Origin: Desulfovibrio sp. Huiquan2017
GTDB lineage: Bacteria; Desulfobacterota; Desulfovibrionia; Desulfovibrionales; Desulfovibrionaceae
Length of the DNA stretch: 64,000 nt
Direction of reading: 5' to 3'
NCBI RefSeq assembly: GCF_017351175.1
Contig: NZ_JAFMPN010000003.1
Span: 178,947-242,946 of the forward strand
Shown: in pieces, positions 26,440-35,720 of the stretch
Layout of the letters: each line of letters opens with the position of its first letter
Numbering within the stretch: position 1 is the stretch's first letter
Position numbers and translations under genes: made by a program
Notes under the pieces: generated by a model
What the model saw: the letters and a program-made list of their open reading frames with translations, nothing else
Told to the model about the DNA's origin: nothing
Databases searched by the model: none

Positions 26440-27656
26440 CGGTTTATTTTTTTCATGCGTTCACCATAGGCCTTGGCCAACCCCCCGAAGGACGTCTCGC
26501 GATACAGGTTCGGCAGATCGTGCCCCGTCTGGGTCATGACCTGGACCACTTCGTCGAAGGGGATGCGGTGCGTCCCGTCCGAGAGGAAGGCCATCTGGGC
26601 GCGATTGATGGCCCGGACGGCGGAGCAGGCGTTTCGCTCGATGCAGGGAATCTGCACCAAACCGTCCACCGGATCGCAGGTCAGCCCGAGATGGTGCTCC
26701 AGCCCCATCTCGGCCGCGTATTCGATCTGGCGGACCGAACCGCCCATGGTCTGGGTCGCGGCGGCCGCCGCCATGGCGCAAGCCGAACCGACCTCGCCCT
26801 GGCAGCCGACTTCGGCACCGGAGATGGAACCGTTCCGCTTGATGATGTTCCCCACCAGCCCGGCCGTGGCCAACGCATGCAGGATTTCCTGTTCGGTGAG
26901 TTCCTGCGTTTCACGCAGGTAATAGAGCGCGGCCGGGACGATGCCCGATGCGCCGCACGTCGGCGCGGTGACAATGGTACCGCCCCCCGCATTTTCCTCG
27001 GCCACGGCAAGGGCGTAGGCTGTGACCTTGCCGGTCTGCTGGATGTCCGGGCCGCAATGCCGGGCCTTTTTGAAGTAGCTCCAGGCTTGGCGCTTAAGGC
27101 CGATGCTGCCGGGCAGCACCCCTTGCGTGGAAAGGCCCTTCTCCACCGCGGCAGTCATGGTCGCCCAGACTTCGGCCAGAAAGGTCCATATCTCAGGGCC
27201 CTCGCAGCGTTCCACATATTGCCAATACGTGGTGCCGGTCTTTTCACACATGACCATGATGGACGTCATGTCCGGCAGGTCGTAGACCTCAACCGGCGGC
27301 TGCTCGTCATCACCCGCGCCACGCACCGCGCCGCCTCCCACGGAATAGGCCTGCCATGAATCGATCAGGGAACCGTCCGTTCCCAGCGCCTCGAATTGCA
27401 ACCCGTTGGGGTGCAACGGCAATTCCACCTCGGGTTTCCAGATCACCTCGGTCCGCGCCTCGCCAAGGACGTTCAGCACGGCCAGGTCCGTCAGATGCCC
27501 CTTGCCGGTGGCGGCGAGAGAGCCGAAGAGCGTAACCCGGAAACCAGCGGCGGCCGGATGCCGCGCCAGAAACGTTTCAGCGGCCTTTTTGGGCCCCATG
27601 GTGTGGGACGAGGAAGGCCCCACTCCGATTCTGTACAGTTCCCTTATACTTTCCAT
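26424..27656 (-). CDS. L-serine dehydratase, iron-sulphur type (SdaA-like)
   Basis: A 410-residue Fe-S serine ammonia-lyase. It starts MESIRELYRIGVGPSSSHTMGP with the family SSSHT motif. The C-terminal half has PTCGASGIVPA, CQGEVGSACAMAA, LTCDPVDG and IPCIERN, as in SdaA. The tail runs NRGSGC. ATG 27656 follows AGGAGA. It lies between dctM and the second dehydratase gene in one operon. It is a distinct paralogue of the 524-residue enzyme, not a split part of it, because both contain the Cys motifs. Confidence 0.9.
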   Translation of the reverse strand: MESIRELYRIGVGPSSSHTMGPKKAAETFLARHPAAAGFRVTLFGSLAATGKGHLTDLAVLNVLGEARTEVIWKPEVELPLHPNGLQFEALGTDGSLIDSWQAYSVGGGAVRGAGDDEQPPVEVYDLPDMTSIMVMCEKTGTTYWQYVERCEGPEIWTFLAEVWATMTAAVEKGLSTQGVLPGSIGLKRQAWSYFKKARHCGPDIQQTGKVTAYALAVAEENAGGGTIVTAPTCGASGIVPAALYYLRETQELTEQEILHALATAGLVGNIIKRNGSISGAEVGCQGEVGSACAMAAAAATQTMGGSVRQIEYAAEMGLEHHLGLTCDPVDGLVQIPCIERNACSAVRAINRAQMAFLSDGTHRIPFDEVVQVMTQTGHDLPNLYRETSFGGLAKAYGERMKKINRGSGC

Positions 27657-27666
27657 GATGTTTCTC

Positions 27667-28968
27667 CTACTTCATGAGCAGGTTGACGAGACCGAGGGAG
27701 ACCTCCGGGACGAAGGTGGTCAGCAACAGCGTGGGCAACCACGCAAACAGGAGCAAGTACAGGGTCGGCCTGAGCATTTCCGTTACTTGCGCCCCGGAAA
27801 TGCGTCCCGAAAGGTACAACAGCGGCGCGGTGGGCGGAGTGACATTGCCCATGCCCAGGTTCACGCCCATGATGGCCGCGAAATGAATCGGATCCACGCC
27901 AATCTGCGTCACCAGGGGCAGCAGGATGGGAGTGCCCAGCAAGATGCCGGAGACATCGTCCATGAGCATGCCCATGATCAACAAGAACACGTTGACCATC
28001 AGCAGGATGACGACCCGATTCTCGGAAATGGAAGTCAACGCGGTCATGATCTGCTCGGGCAGGTTTTCCATAATGTAGAGCCTGGAGAGGATCATAACCG
28101 CAAACATCATGGCCATGATGACGCCGGTGGTGGTGGCGGACTCAATGAGGGTCTCCATGAGGTTCTTCAACTTGAGGCCCCGATAGAAGAACATGGCCAC
28201 GGGGATGGCGTAGATCACGGCCACGGCCGCCGCCTCCGTCGGGGTCATGATGCCGCCGTAGATACCGCCGAGGATGATGACGGGCATCATCAGTGCGGGC
28301 GAAGCCTTGGCGCTCTTGCTGGCGAACATCCGGGTGGTGGTGGCCAGGTCCATGTGCTCGCCCACCTCGATGCTCTTGTTGTTGCGCAGCAGGAAAATGT
28401 TCACCACGCTGAGGAGCACCGTCACGATGATGCCCGGCACGAAAGCGGACAGGAAACAGGCCAGCACGGACTGGTTGCCCATCCAGGCGTACAGAATCAT
28501 GAGCATGGACGGCGGGATCAGGATGCCCAACACGCCGGAGTTGGCCAGCAGGGCCGCGGCGTGACCCACGGGATACCCGGCTTTCTTGAGCCTGGGCATC
28601 ATGATGGAACCGATGCAGGACACCGTGGCCGAGGAAGAGCCGGACACCGCGCCGAAGATGGCGCAGGTCACGACCATGACCACGCCCAGGCCGCCGCGGA
28701 TGCGACCGGCGACGGTATCGACCACGTCCACGAGCCGGTCGCCGATGCCGCCCCGGTCCATGACGCCTCCGGCCATGATGAACAGGGGGATGGTCAGCAG
28801 CACGATGGAACTCATCTTGGCGAAACCATAGGGCAGCAGGAATCCAGGATCGTAGCCGCCGGAATAAATGAGATACGCCGCCGAACTGAAGAAGGCGAAC
28901 GGAATGGGAACGCCGATAAACAGGGTGAAAATCAGCAGGGCGATGGCGATGGCGATGGTCATACTCAT
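27667..28968 (-). CDS. dctM: TRAP transporter large permease subunit (DctM)
   Basis: Inner-membrane transport subunit of a tripartite ATP-independent periplasmic transporter, 433 residues, about twelve helices. Motifs include IPLFIMAGGVMDRGGIGDRLVD, GAVSGSSSATVSCIG and IPPSMLMILYA, all standard for DctM. It starts at 28968 behind GGAGGAG and directly abuts the stop of dctQ. Substrate import is driven by an ion gradient. Its operon context with serine dehydratases suggests a hydroxy-amino-acid or related substrate, but TRAP families also carry C4-dicarboxylates and sulphonates. Confidence 0.92.
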   Translation of the reverse strand: MSMTIAIAIALLIFTLFIGVPIPFAFFSSAAYLIYSGGYDPGFLLPYGFAKMSSIVLLTIPLFIMAGGVMDRGGIGDRLVDVVDTVAGRIRGGLGVVMVVTCAIFGAVSGSSSATVSCIGSIMMPRLKKAGYPVGHAAALLANSGVLGILIPPSMLMILYAWMGNQSVLACFLSAFVPGIIVTVLLSVVNIFLLRNNKSIEVGEHMDLATTTRMFASKSAKASPALMMPVIILGGIYGGIMTPTEAAAVAVIYAIPVAMFFYRGLKLKNLMETLIESATTTGVIMAMMFAVMILSRLYIMENLPEQIMTALTSISENRVVILLMVNVFLLIMGMLMDDVSGILLGTPILLPLVTQIGVDPIHFAAIMGVNLGMGNVTPPTAPLLYLSGRISGAQVTEMLRPTLYLLLFAWLPTLLLTTFVPEVSLGLVNLLMK

Positions 28969-29514
28969 TTAAGCTTCTCCTCCGTTTTTCATCGTACCGT
29001 CGGAGATGTGTTCGCGATGAAACGACATGATGTCCTGGACGAAATAGGTGACGTGGTACAGCGACATCAAAATGAACCCGAGGGCGACGGCGCTGTGCGG
29101 AATGACCATGGGCAGTTTGAAAACCGCCGACCGGGGCATCATGACAAAGCTCCAGGCCACGAACTTGACGGCCCAGACCGTGACCAGCAGGCAGATGGTG
29201 GCCGTCAGGAAATCCTTTATCAGGTGCATCGCCCGGCACAATTTTTCATTGGAGATGTAGCAGGTCAGGATATCGGCGGAGATCTGGCTCTTTTCCCGGC
29301 TGCCTTGCGCAGCGCCCATGAAGTAGAGCCAGAAAGCCAACATCTGAATCAATTCCTCGGAACCGTAAAAATCCGAGCCGAACACGTACCGAGCGACAAC
29401 CGCGTAGCAGATCATCCCCACGATGAGAATGCTGGTGACCGCCATGACAGATTTCTGGAACTTGCCCAGAAAATTCCACAACGGAAGACGCGGGGCTATT
29501 TCAATGGGTTGCAT
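28969..29514 (-). CDS. dctQ: TRAP transporter small permease subunit (DctQ)
   Basis: Four-helix small membrane subunit, 181 residues from ATG 29514, that couples the binding protein to DctM. The segment FYGSEELIQMLAFWLYFMGAAQGSREKSQISADIL is the conserved DctQ loop, in two parts: the Glu-Glu pair and the RE...I..D stretch. The reading frame extends to 29592, but the 29514 start has AAGGGGG upstream. It overlaps nothing and abuts dctM. Confidence 0.88.
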   Translation of the reverse strand: MQPIEIAPRLPLWNFLGKFQKSVMAVTSILIVGMICYAVVARYVFGSDFYGSEELIQMLAFWLYFMGAAQGSREKSQISADILTCYISNEKLCRAMHLIKDFLTATICLLVTVWAVKFVAWSFVMMPRSAVFKLPMVIPHSAVALGFILMSLYHVTYFVQDIMSFHREHISDGTMKNGGEA

Positions 29515-29555
29515 GGAATCCCCCTTGCAAATAATTCGATGGTCGGAAAAGAGCC

Positions 29556-29607
29556 GGGGCGCGGCGGGGGGGGAGGTGTCCCGAAAGGACATCCCCCACC
29601 GCGCCCC
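29556..29607 (-). other. Stem-loop between dctP and dctQ
   Basis: ggggcgcgg (29556-29564) pairs with ccgcgcccc (29599-29607), and there is inner pairing of ggac/gtcc type. It lies between a binding-protein gene and its permease gene, where such structures often raise the level of the 5' (binding protein) message. Confidence 0.5.
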
Positions 29608-29659
29608 AGAGGTATGGACAGATCGTGCCGGAGCCCGGGGCGGCTCCGGTGGCTTATCG

Positions 29660-30679
29660 CTAGTACGAGGCCTTGATGCCGTTCAGGAGTTCGGGAGTGA
29701 GGTTCGCCTCAAGACGCTTCCAGGCATGATCGCGCACGTAGGCGGCGCAGTTTTCGAGTTCCTGGGTGGTCAGCACGGTGACCTTGACGCCCGCTTCCTC
29801 AAGCTTCTTGCGGTACATCTGGTCTTCGCTCTCGGCCATGAGGAAGGACTGCTGCCCTTCGTCCACGAACGCGTCCTCGACGATCTTGCGGTCGCTTTCG
29901 GAGAGAGACATGAACTTCTTCTTGTTCATGACATACTGGGTGGACTCGAAGTTCACGTTGTACTGGTAGTAGTACTTGATGACGTCGCGGAAGCCGAGGT
30001 AGTTCAGGTTCGGGGGACCGCCGAGCCAACCCTTGACCACGCCGGTCTGGAGGGCGGAATAGGTGTCGGCATACGGCAGGGAGGAGGTGCGGAAGCCCAG
30101 TTCCTCGGCACCGAACTTGAACACGTCCAGTCCGGGGACGCGGAGCATGATGCCCTTTTCCTTGCCGGGTTCGGTCACGTTTTCAAGAGGCACCACGCTG
30201 CCCACACCGATGAAACCTTCGCCGAAATAGGAGAAGAACTTGACGCCGAGCTTATCGTGCATCTTGGCCATTTCCTTGGGCAGGAAGGCGTTCTTGTCGA
30301 AAATCTTACGGATCTGGTCGTAGTCGCGGGCGATGTAGGGCAGGAAGCCCGCACCGAGGCGCGCGTCAAAGGACTCGGGGACGGTGATATGCGCAGCGTC
30401 GATGGAGCCGCGAATGACTTCCTCGTAAACCTGGGAAGCGTCGCCGAGCTGGTTCGCGGGGTAGATCTTGACCTCTATGCGGCCTTCAGTTTCCTTCGCG
30501 ACGCGAGCCTTGATGCGCTCGGCGGCCTTGTGAGCCATATGTTCGATGGGATGTTGAGTGGCCAGCTTGATAATGATCGGCTTGTTGGCCGCCTTGGCGC
30601 CCTCCTGTTCCCCTCCGCCGCAGGCGGCAAGGGCGAACCCGGCACAGAGACACAGCAGCAATGCGATGATGCGTTTCAT
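29660..30679 (-). CDS. dctP: TRAP transporter substrate-binding lipoprotein (DctP)
   Basis: Periplasmic receptor of the TRAP system. From ATG 30679 the product is 339 residues with a lipoprotein signal peptide ending FALAAC, so it is a lipoprotein. The DctP fold is visible: LATQHPIEHMAHKAAERIK, GRIEVKIYPANQLGD and IMLRVPGLDVF carrying the conserved Arg that binds the carboxylate. It is the first gene of the operon, behind its own promoter region. A TGGCAC element lies about 115 nt upstream on the minus strand, but the matching -12 box is poor, so a sigma-54 promoter is not established. Confidence 0.92.
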   Translation of the reverse strand: MKRIIALLLCLCAGFALAACGGGEQEGAKAANKPIIIKLATQHPIEHMAHKAAERIKARVAKETEGRIEVKIYPANQLGDASQVYEEVIRGSIDAAHITVPESFDARLGAGFLPYIARDYDQIRKIFDKNAFLPKEMAKMHDKLGVKFFSYFGEGFIGVGSVVPLENVTEPGKEKGIMLRVPGLDVFKFGAEELGFRTSSLPYADTYSALQTGVVKGWLGGPPNLNYLGFRDVIKYYYQYNVNFESTQYVMNKKKFMSLSESDRKIVEDAFVDEGQQSFLMAESEDQMYRKKLEEAGVKVTVLTTQELENCAAYVRDHAWKRLEANLTPELLNGIKASY

Positions 30680-30959
30680 GGTAGTCCTTCTCTCGTCTTG
30701 AAAACTTGCTTGTTGTTCCCCGAGTGATGCGGGGCGTCCTCTTCCATGTCCCGGCGTCCGGTGCGCCGAAACATGCCCCGGATTAAACACGTACTGTGCC
30801 ACATGGAGAGAATGTTTTATATTTCTGCATGATAAGCGAAAAACGCCCCTTCGCCATCATGAAAAGGGCAGCGTGTATCCCAGGGAATGTGTTCACAAAA
30901 ACGGGACGGATGTCCCCTAAAGCAGGATTGTTTCGTTTTTCGGGACAGGCCGAAAAGGC
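30680..30959. other. Intergenic region between the sigma-54 regulator and dctP
   Basis: It holds the regulator terminator (30896-30917) and the dctP promoter region. TGGCAC occurs on the minus strand near 30800, but the expected GC element is not at the right place. No confident operator was seen. Confidence 0.4.
30896..30917 (-). terminator. Terminator of the sigma-54 response regulator gene
   Basis: On the minus strand GGGAC-ATCC-GTCCC (30903-30916) is followed after one base by TTTTT. Confidence 0.6.
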
Positions 30960-32390
30960 TCACTTGCTGACGCCGTGCTCCTTCATGAGCACGTACAGTC
31001 GAGTGCGCGACAGGCCCGAAAGCGCGCAAGCCTCCTTGATGCTGCCCCCCGTGGCCCGCATCAGGCGTTCGAGGTAGGCGCGCTCCACGCGGTCCAGGCA
31101 GGATTTGCGATATTCCTTGAAGGGCGGCAACGGATCCTGGTCCAATTCGCCGCCGCAACACGGATCTTCCGCCTTAGGCGTTGCCGAGGAAATCTCTTCG
31201 CGATTCTCGTGCAACCCCACGGCACGGCGCACCGCCTTGGCCCGGATATCCACGGGCAGATGCTCGGGATACAAGACCGCTTCCTCTCTCACGCGCATGA
31301 TGGTTCGCTCCAACGTCTGCACCAGCTCCCGGATGTTGCCCGGCCAGTCGTAGTTCATGAGCGTGTTAAGGAAACTCTCGGACGGCTCGCGCAGTTCCTT
31401 TCCGTATTTGGCGCACAGGCGGGCGAGATGAAACCGGGCTATTTCGGGGATGTCCTCCAGCCGTTCACGTAGGGCGGGGAGGCGTATGGCGCAAGACTTG
31501 ATGCGGTAATACAGGTCGTTGCGGAAAAGGCCCTGCTCGCACATTTCTTCGAGATTCCGATTGGTGGCGGCGATAAGCCGGAAATCGCTGGCGGACTCGT
31601 GCGTGCCGCCCACCGGACGAAAACGCTTTTCCTGGAGCACGCGCAAGAAGGTGGCCTGCACGGCGAGAGGCAACTCGCCGACCTCGTCAAGAAAAAGCGT
31701 GCCGCCGTCGGCCTGCCCCACAAGGCCGGTGCGGGACGAATCCGCTCCGGTATAGGACCCCTTGACGTGGCCGAAGAGCTCGCCCTCGGCAAGACTGGCG
31801 GGAAGCGAGGCGCAGTCGAGCACCACGAAACGCCCTTTGGCGCGGGGGCTGTTGTCGTGGATGGTCCGGGCCACGACCTCTTTGCCCGTGCCGGTCTCTC
31901 CCGTCAGCAACACTCCGGCATCGCCCGCGGAGGCCACGCGAATGTTTTCCAGCACCGTCTGCAAGGCGCGGCCGTTGCCGATCAAGTCGTCGCGGCGCAA
32001 AAAATCCAGGGCGGACCGGCAACGATTCTCCCGGTATTGCAGCGCCCGTCCCATGGAAAAGATGATCTGCTTGAGCGTACTGGTTTTCTCTATGTAGTCC
32101 CAGGCGCCGTTTTGAATGGCCAGCTCGGCGCCGTCGGGATCGCCCAGTCCGGTGATGATGATCACGTCCGGCGCGGAAGGGGCCTTCCGGACTTCGGGCA
32201 AGGCGTCGAGACCGCTGCCGTCCGGTAGACGGACATCGAGAAAAACGAGGTCCGCCTGAATTTCATCAAGACGTTTCAGCCCCTCGGCAATGGACGCCGC
32301 GCTGAAGGCCGTGTGCCCCGCATCCTCGGCGAGTTGCGTGATGATAGTGCTGATATCCGGGTCGTCGTCCAGCACGAGAATGGTCGCCAT
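30960..32390 (-). CDS. Sigma-54-dependent response regulator (NtrC family)
   Basis: A 476-residue activator. The receiver (1-120) has the acidic DDD at 8-10, phosphoacceptor D52 in VFLDVRLPDG, and the Thr in IIITG. The AAA+ domain (about 134-370) has Walker A GETGTGKE, GSYTGA (an accepted GAFTGA variant), Walker B FLDEVGE and FRNDLYYRI. A Fis-type HTH lies at the C-terminus (LSGLSRTRLYVLM). All core residues are intact. It is divergent from a sensor kinase and upstream of the TRAP operon, so it probably activates dctPQM and the dehydratase genes on phosphorylation. Confidence 0.92.
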   Translation of the reverse strand: MATILVLDDDPDISTIITQLAEDAGHTAFSAASIAEGLKRLDEIQADLVFLDVRLPDGSGLDALPEVRKAPSAPDVIIITGLGDPDGAELAIQNGAWDYIEKTSTLKQIIFSMGRALQYRENRCRSALDFLRRDDLIGNGRALQTVLENIRVASAGDAGVLLTGETGTGKEVVARTIHDNSPRAKGRFVVLDCASLPASLAEGELFGHVKGSYTGADSSRTGLVGQADGGTLFLDEVGELPLAVQATFLRVLQEKRFRPVGGTHESASDFRLIAATNRNLEEMCEQGLFRNDLYYRIKSCAIRLPALRERLEDIPEIARFHLARLCAKYGKELREPSESFLNTLMNYDWPGNIRELVQTLERTIMRVREEAVLYPEHLPVDIRAKAVRRAVGLHENREEISSATPKAEDPCCGGELDQDPLPPFKEYRKSCLDRVERAYLERLMRATGGSIKEACALSGLSRTRLYVLMKEHGVSK

Positions 32391-32609
32391 GACATGCTCC
32401 CCCGTTTTCCGGCATACTGTTCGCCGCAGATATGTCCCATTTCGGACAACTTGTCGAGGCGCGCGCTTCCATTGCCGTTTTACTCGAAAAAGTATCGCTT
32501 TTCCCGCGAAAACGACGGTAAAACTTGCGCCGGAGCACGGTCCGTTCTATAGGCGGCAGGAATCGTTCAACGCATCCGAAACGCCCGGAACGGCCATCAG
32601 GGGGCAGAC

Positions 32610-35132
32610 ATGAGCCTTTTTTCCCGCATCTTCGAAAGCCGCCGCATTACTTGGGGCGTTGCCGCCGGAGCCGTGCTGCTGCTCGGTCTCGGCCTCTTCC
32701 TGCTGCTGCGTCCCAACAGCGGAGACGGCCTGCCCCTGACCGCCGAAGAACGCGCTTGGCTCGCCGGACACCGGGTAATCCGCCTGGGGGTCACGCCTTC
32801 CACCCGGCCCCTCGAATACTTTGGCGGCAAGGCCGAGTACAAGGGCATGATCGCCGACTACATGCACCTGCTCGCCGATCGGCTGGACATCACGTTCCAG
32901 GTGGTGGAAACCACCAACCTCAAAAATCTCCTGAAAAAAGCCGAAGACCGCGAAGTGGACATGATCGCCGCCTTCTGGGCCAATCCCGCGTCCATCAAAT
33001 ACATGCGGTTCAGCCGTCCCTATCTGGAAATGCCCACCGTCATCCTGGTGAACAAGAACTTCAAACGGTATCTGCGCCTCGAAGACATGGCGAACATGGA
33101 CCTGGCCCTGCCCAAAAGCAACGCGGTCATCGACTATGTCCGGAAATATTATCCCAAAATACACATCCAGCCGGTCTATAATTATCTCGCGGCCCTGCTG
33201 CACGTTTCCTTCGACGAGATCGACGCCACCATCATCTCCCTGCCCCAGGCCAGTTATTACATTGAGGGCAAAGGCATCACCAATCTCCGCGTAGCCGGGC
33301 ACACGGACTATCATCTCTTCAATCGCGTCGCCACACGCTCCGACTGGCCCCTGTTGAGTTCCATCGTGCAAAAGGGACTGGATTCCATCACCAAGGCCGA
33401 ACACGACGGCATCTACCGCAAATGGGTCACGCTGGACCAGCACTACCTGTCTTTCCTGCTGGCGAACAAACGGTTCTGGGCCTACCTCGGAGGCGGCGTG
33501 CTGGCCATCCTGCTGTTCATCGGCTCCATCATTTCCTGGAACCGCACCCTGCACAAGCGCGTCCACACCAGCACCCTGGAACTGAAAAAGCAGCTCAACG
33601 AACGCCTGCGCCTGCTGGCCGCCATCGAACAGTCGCAGGACGGCATCTTCATCATCGACACGAACGGAATCATGGAATACGTCAACCCGTCCTTCAGCCG
33701 CATGAGCGGCTATACCGCCGACGAGTTGTGCGACGCGCATGTCTCCATGATCCGCAGCGACCGGCACGAATCCACCTTTTACCACGACATCTGGGCAACC
33801 CTGGAACGGGGGGAGGTCTGGCGGGGGCAGACGACCTACCGCCACAAATCCGGCCGCAACTACGAAGTGGATCAAAGCATCTCGCCCATTTACGACGACG
33901 CCGGGGTCATGACCGGCTATGTGGAGGTCGCCCGCGACATCACCGAACGTCTGCGCATGGAGAAGCAGTTGCGGCAAAGCCAGAAGCTTGAGGAACTCGG
34001 CACCCTGGCCGGCGGCATCGCCCACGACTTCAACAACATTCTCGCGGCCATTCTCGGCTATGCGGAATTGGCCCTGCCCACGCTGGAGGAAGGTTCCCGG
34101 GGCAACTCCAACATGCAGCGCATCCGCGCCGCCGCACTGCGCGCCCGTGAAATGGTCAATCAAATCCTGGTGTTCAGCCGCCGACGGGAACCTTCGAAAA
34201 ACCGTGTGGACATGGTGGCCCTGCTGAACGAAGTGCTGGGTTTTTTGCGGGTCTCCCTGCCATCCACCATCGAACTGCACTCGGAACTGGAGGTCGACGC
34301 CGCCTCCATCATGGGCGATGCGGGCCAGATACACCAAGCCATCACCAATCTCGGCACCAATGCGGCCTACGCCATGCAGGCGAACGGCGGCGACTTGACG
34401 CTGAAGCTGACCCGTACCCGATTTTCCGAGCCGACGATCATAACCAGCGGACGCCTTGCGCCCGGGACCTACCTGCAACTTTCCGTGGCCGATACGGGGG
34501 AGGGAATTCCGGAAACGGCCATGAGCCGCATCTTCGATCCGTTCTTCACGACGAAACCCCAGAGCAAGGGCACGGGCCTCGGCCTGTCCATGGTACACGG
34601 CACGATCATCGGCATGGGCGGCGGCATCGACGTGAAAAGCCGTGTCGGCTCCGGCACGACCTTCAATCTTTACCTGCCGGAAGTCGAAAGCGCGCCCCGG
34701 GACGTCGAGAGACCTCGTCCAGGCGCGGTCCCCGGTCAGGGACGAATCCTTTTCGTGGACGACGAGACGGACGTGGTCGATGTGGGCAGCCAAATGCTGA
34801 CGGACCTCGGGTACACGGTGGAAGGCGTGACTGACTGCCGCGCGGCCCTGAGGTTGTTCCGCGACGATCCCACGGCCTTCGATCTGCTGGTGACGGACCA
34901 GACAATGCCGCACATGACCGGCGACAAGCTGATCCAGGCCTTCCATGATATCCGGCCGGACCTCCCCGCCATCCTCTGTACCGGGTTCGCCGCCTCTCTG
35001 GATATGGTCCGGAATCAGGGCCAAACCGTGGCCGCAGTGCTCATGAAGCCGTTCGAGATGAGCCAGTTGTCCGCCGCCGTGGCCGACGCCCTCGCCGCCG
35101 CCCCCGCCGAGGACGCCCCGCCGCGACAGTAG
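32610..35132 (+). CDS. Hybrid sensor histidine kinase with amino-acid-binding-like sensor domain
   Basis: An 840-residue membrane kinase. It has an N-terminal helix (about 15-34), a periplasmic SBP_bac_3 domain (about 55-285), a second helix (about 289-310) and a PAS domain (about 335-450). These are followed by a HisKA domain with H472 in GIAHDFNN, a HATPase_c domain, and a C-terminal receiver (VTDQTMPHMTG). The SBP_bac_3 domain usually binds amino acids or other small polar solutes. It is divergent from the sigma-54 regulator and close to the TRAP/serine dehydratase operon, which suggests it senses the transported substrate. The start at 32610 has a GGGGGCAG site. Confidence 0.9.
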   Translation: MSLFSRIFESRRITWGVAAGAVLLLGLGLFLLLRPNSGDGLPLTAEERAWLAGHRVIRLGVTPSTRPLEYFGGKAEYKGMIADYMHLLADRLDITFQVVETTNLKNLLKKAEDREVDMIAAFWANPASIKYMRFSRPYLEMPTVILVNKNFKRYLRLEDMANMDLALPKSNAVIDYVRKYYPKIHIQPVYNYLAALLHVSFDEIDATIISLPQASYYIEGKGITNLRVAGHTDYHLFNRVATRSDWPLLSSIVQKGLDSITKAEHDGIYRKWVTLDQHYLSFLLANKRFWAYLGGGVLAILLFIGSIISWNRTLHKRVHTSTLELKKQLNERLRLLAAIEQSQDGIFIIDTNGIMEYVNPSFSRMSGYTADELCDAHVSMIRSDRHESTFYHDIWATLERGEVWRGQTTYRHKSGRNYEVDQSISPIYDDAGVMTGYVEVARDITERLRMEKQLRQSQKLEELGTLAGGIAHDFNNILAAILGYAELALPTLEEGSRGNSNMQRIRAAALRAREMVNQILVFSRRREPSKNRVDMVALLNEVLGFLRVSLPSTIELHSELEVDAASIMGDAGQIHQAITNLGTNAAYAMQANGGDLTLKLTRTRFSEPTIITSGRLAPGTYLQLSVADTGEGIPETAMSRIFDPFFTTKPQSKGTGLGLSMVHGTIIGMGGGIDVKSRVGSGTTFNLYLPEVESAPRDVERPRPGAVPGQGRILFVDDETDVVDVGSQMLTDLGYTVEGVTDCRAALRLFRDDPTAFDLLVTDQTMPHMTGDKLIQAFHDIRPDLPAILCTGFAASLDMVRNQGQTVAAVLMKPFEMSQLSAAVADALAAAPAEDAPPRQ

Positions 35133-35720
35133 GGCGTTCCGCCGCCGGGGAAAGCCCCCGCAGCGACTTGCGCCGGAAGCCCTTATCCTGCGACGGCTCC
35201 AGACCATGGGGACGTCGTCCCACCGCATGACAGGTGCCCGGAGGGCGGCTTGAACCCGTTCCCGGGCATTCCTCTCTCAGAGAGCCGATTCTTCCCTCCT
35301 CCATCATGACGGAGGCTGAGCCATCACGCCCCATCCCCGCCCGCCGCTTCGTGAGGCTTCCTTTGCCCGCGGCATCCAAACCGTCTTCGCCCCCCTCCGG
35401 CAAATAGCCTGTCCAAACTTCCGACGACAGCAAGCAAAACGACATCCTCAACGTCAAACTGCAACAAGTTACTATTGCTCCATATCGGCGTCACATTCAA
35501 TCCCGATTCAGTATGATATTCATTCCCACCATGAATCCAATAGTTATGATGCAACTTTTAATAATATTTCTCATAACCACATAATGCAACAAGGAAAAAA
35601 GACCATAATTTATTTTTAAAAATACCACACTGCATTATTGACTCTATTTACCATGCGAGTAGTGAATTGATAGGAATGAAATAAAATTTTGCTATTCTCA
35701 GGCACATGAGGAGGAACAAA
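35133..35720. other. Long AT-rich intergenic region upstream of the arginine deiminase operon
   Basis: About 590 nt. The right half is markedly AT-rich. A possible promoter is TTGATA near 35668 with TGCTAT about 17 bp further on. An inverted repeat ATTCAT/ATGAAT (35518-35523, 35531-35536) could be a regulator site. No gene or RNA structure is supported. Confidence 0.4.

Noticed and set aside
27406..29676. 756-aa plus-strand reading frame opposite the TRAP genes
   Set aside because: His/Gly/Gln-rich low-complexity translation antisense to dctM and dctQ, which have strong family motifs.
30785..30802. Sigma-54 promoter for dctP
   Set aside because: TGGCAC is present on the minus strand, but the expected GC 10 nt after the GG is absent, so the match is not adequate.
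32547..35228. 893-aa minus-strand reading frame opposite the hybrid kinase
   Set aside because: Composition is typical of an antisense shadow of a GC-rich gene, with no domain and no ribosome site, and it would overlap a well-supported kinase.
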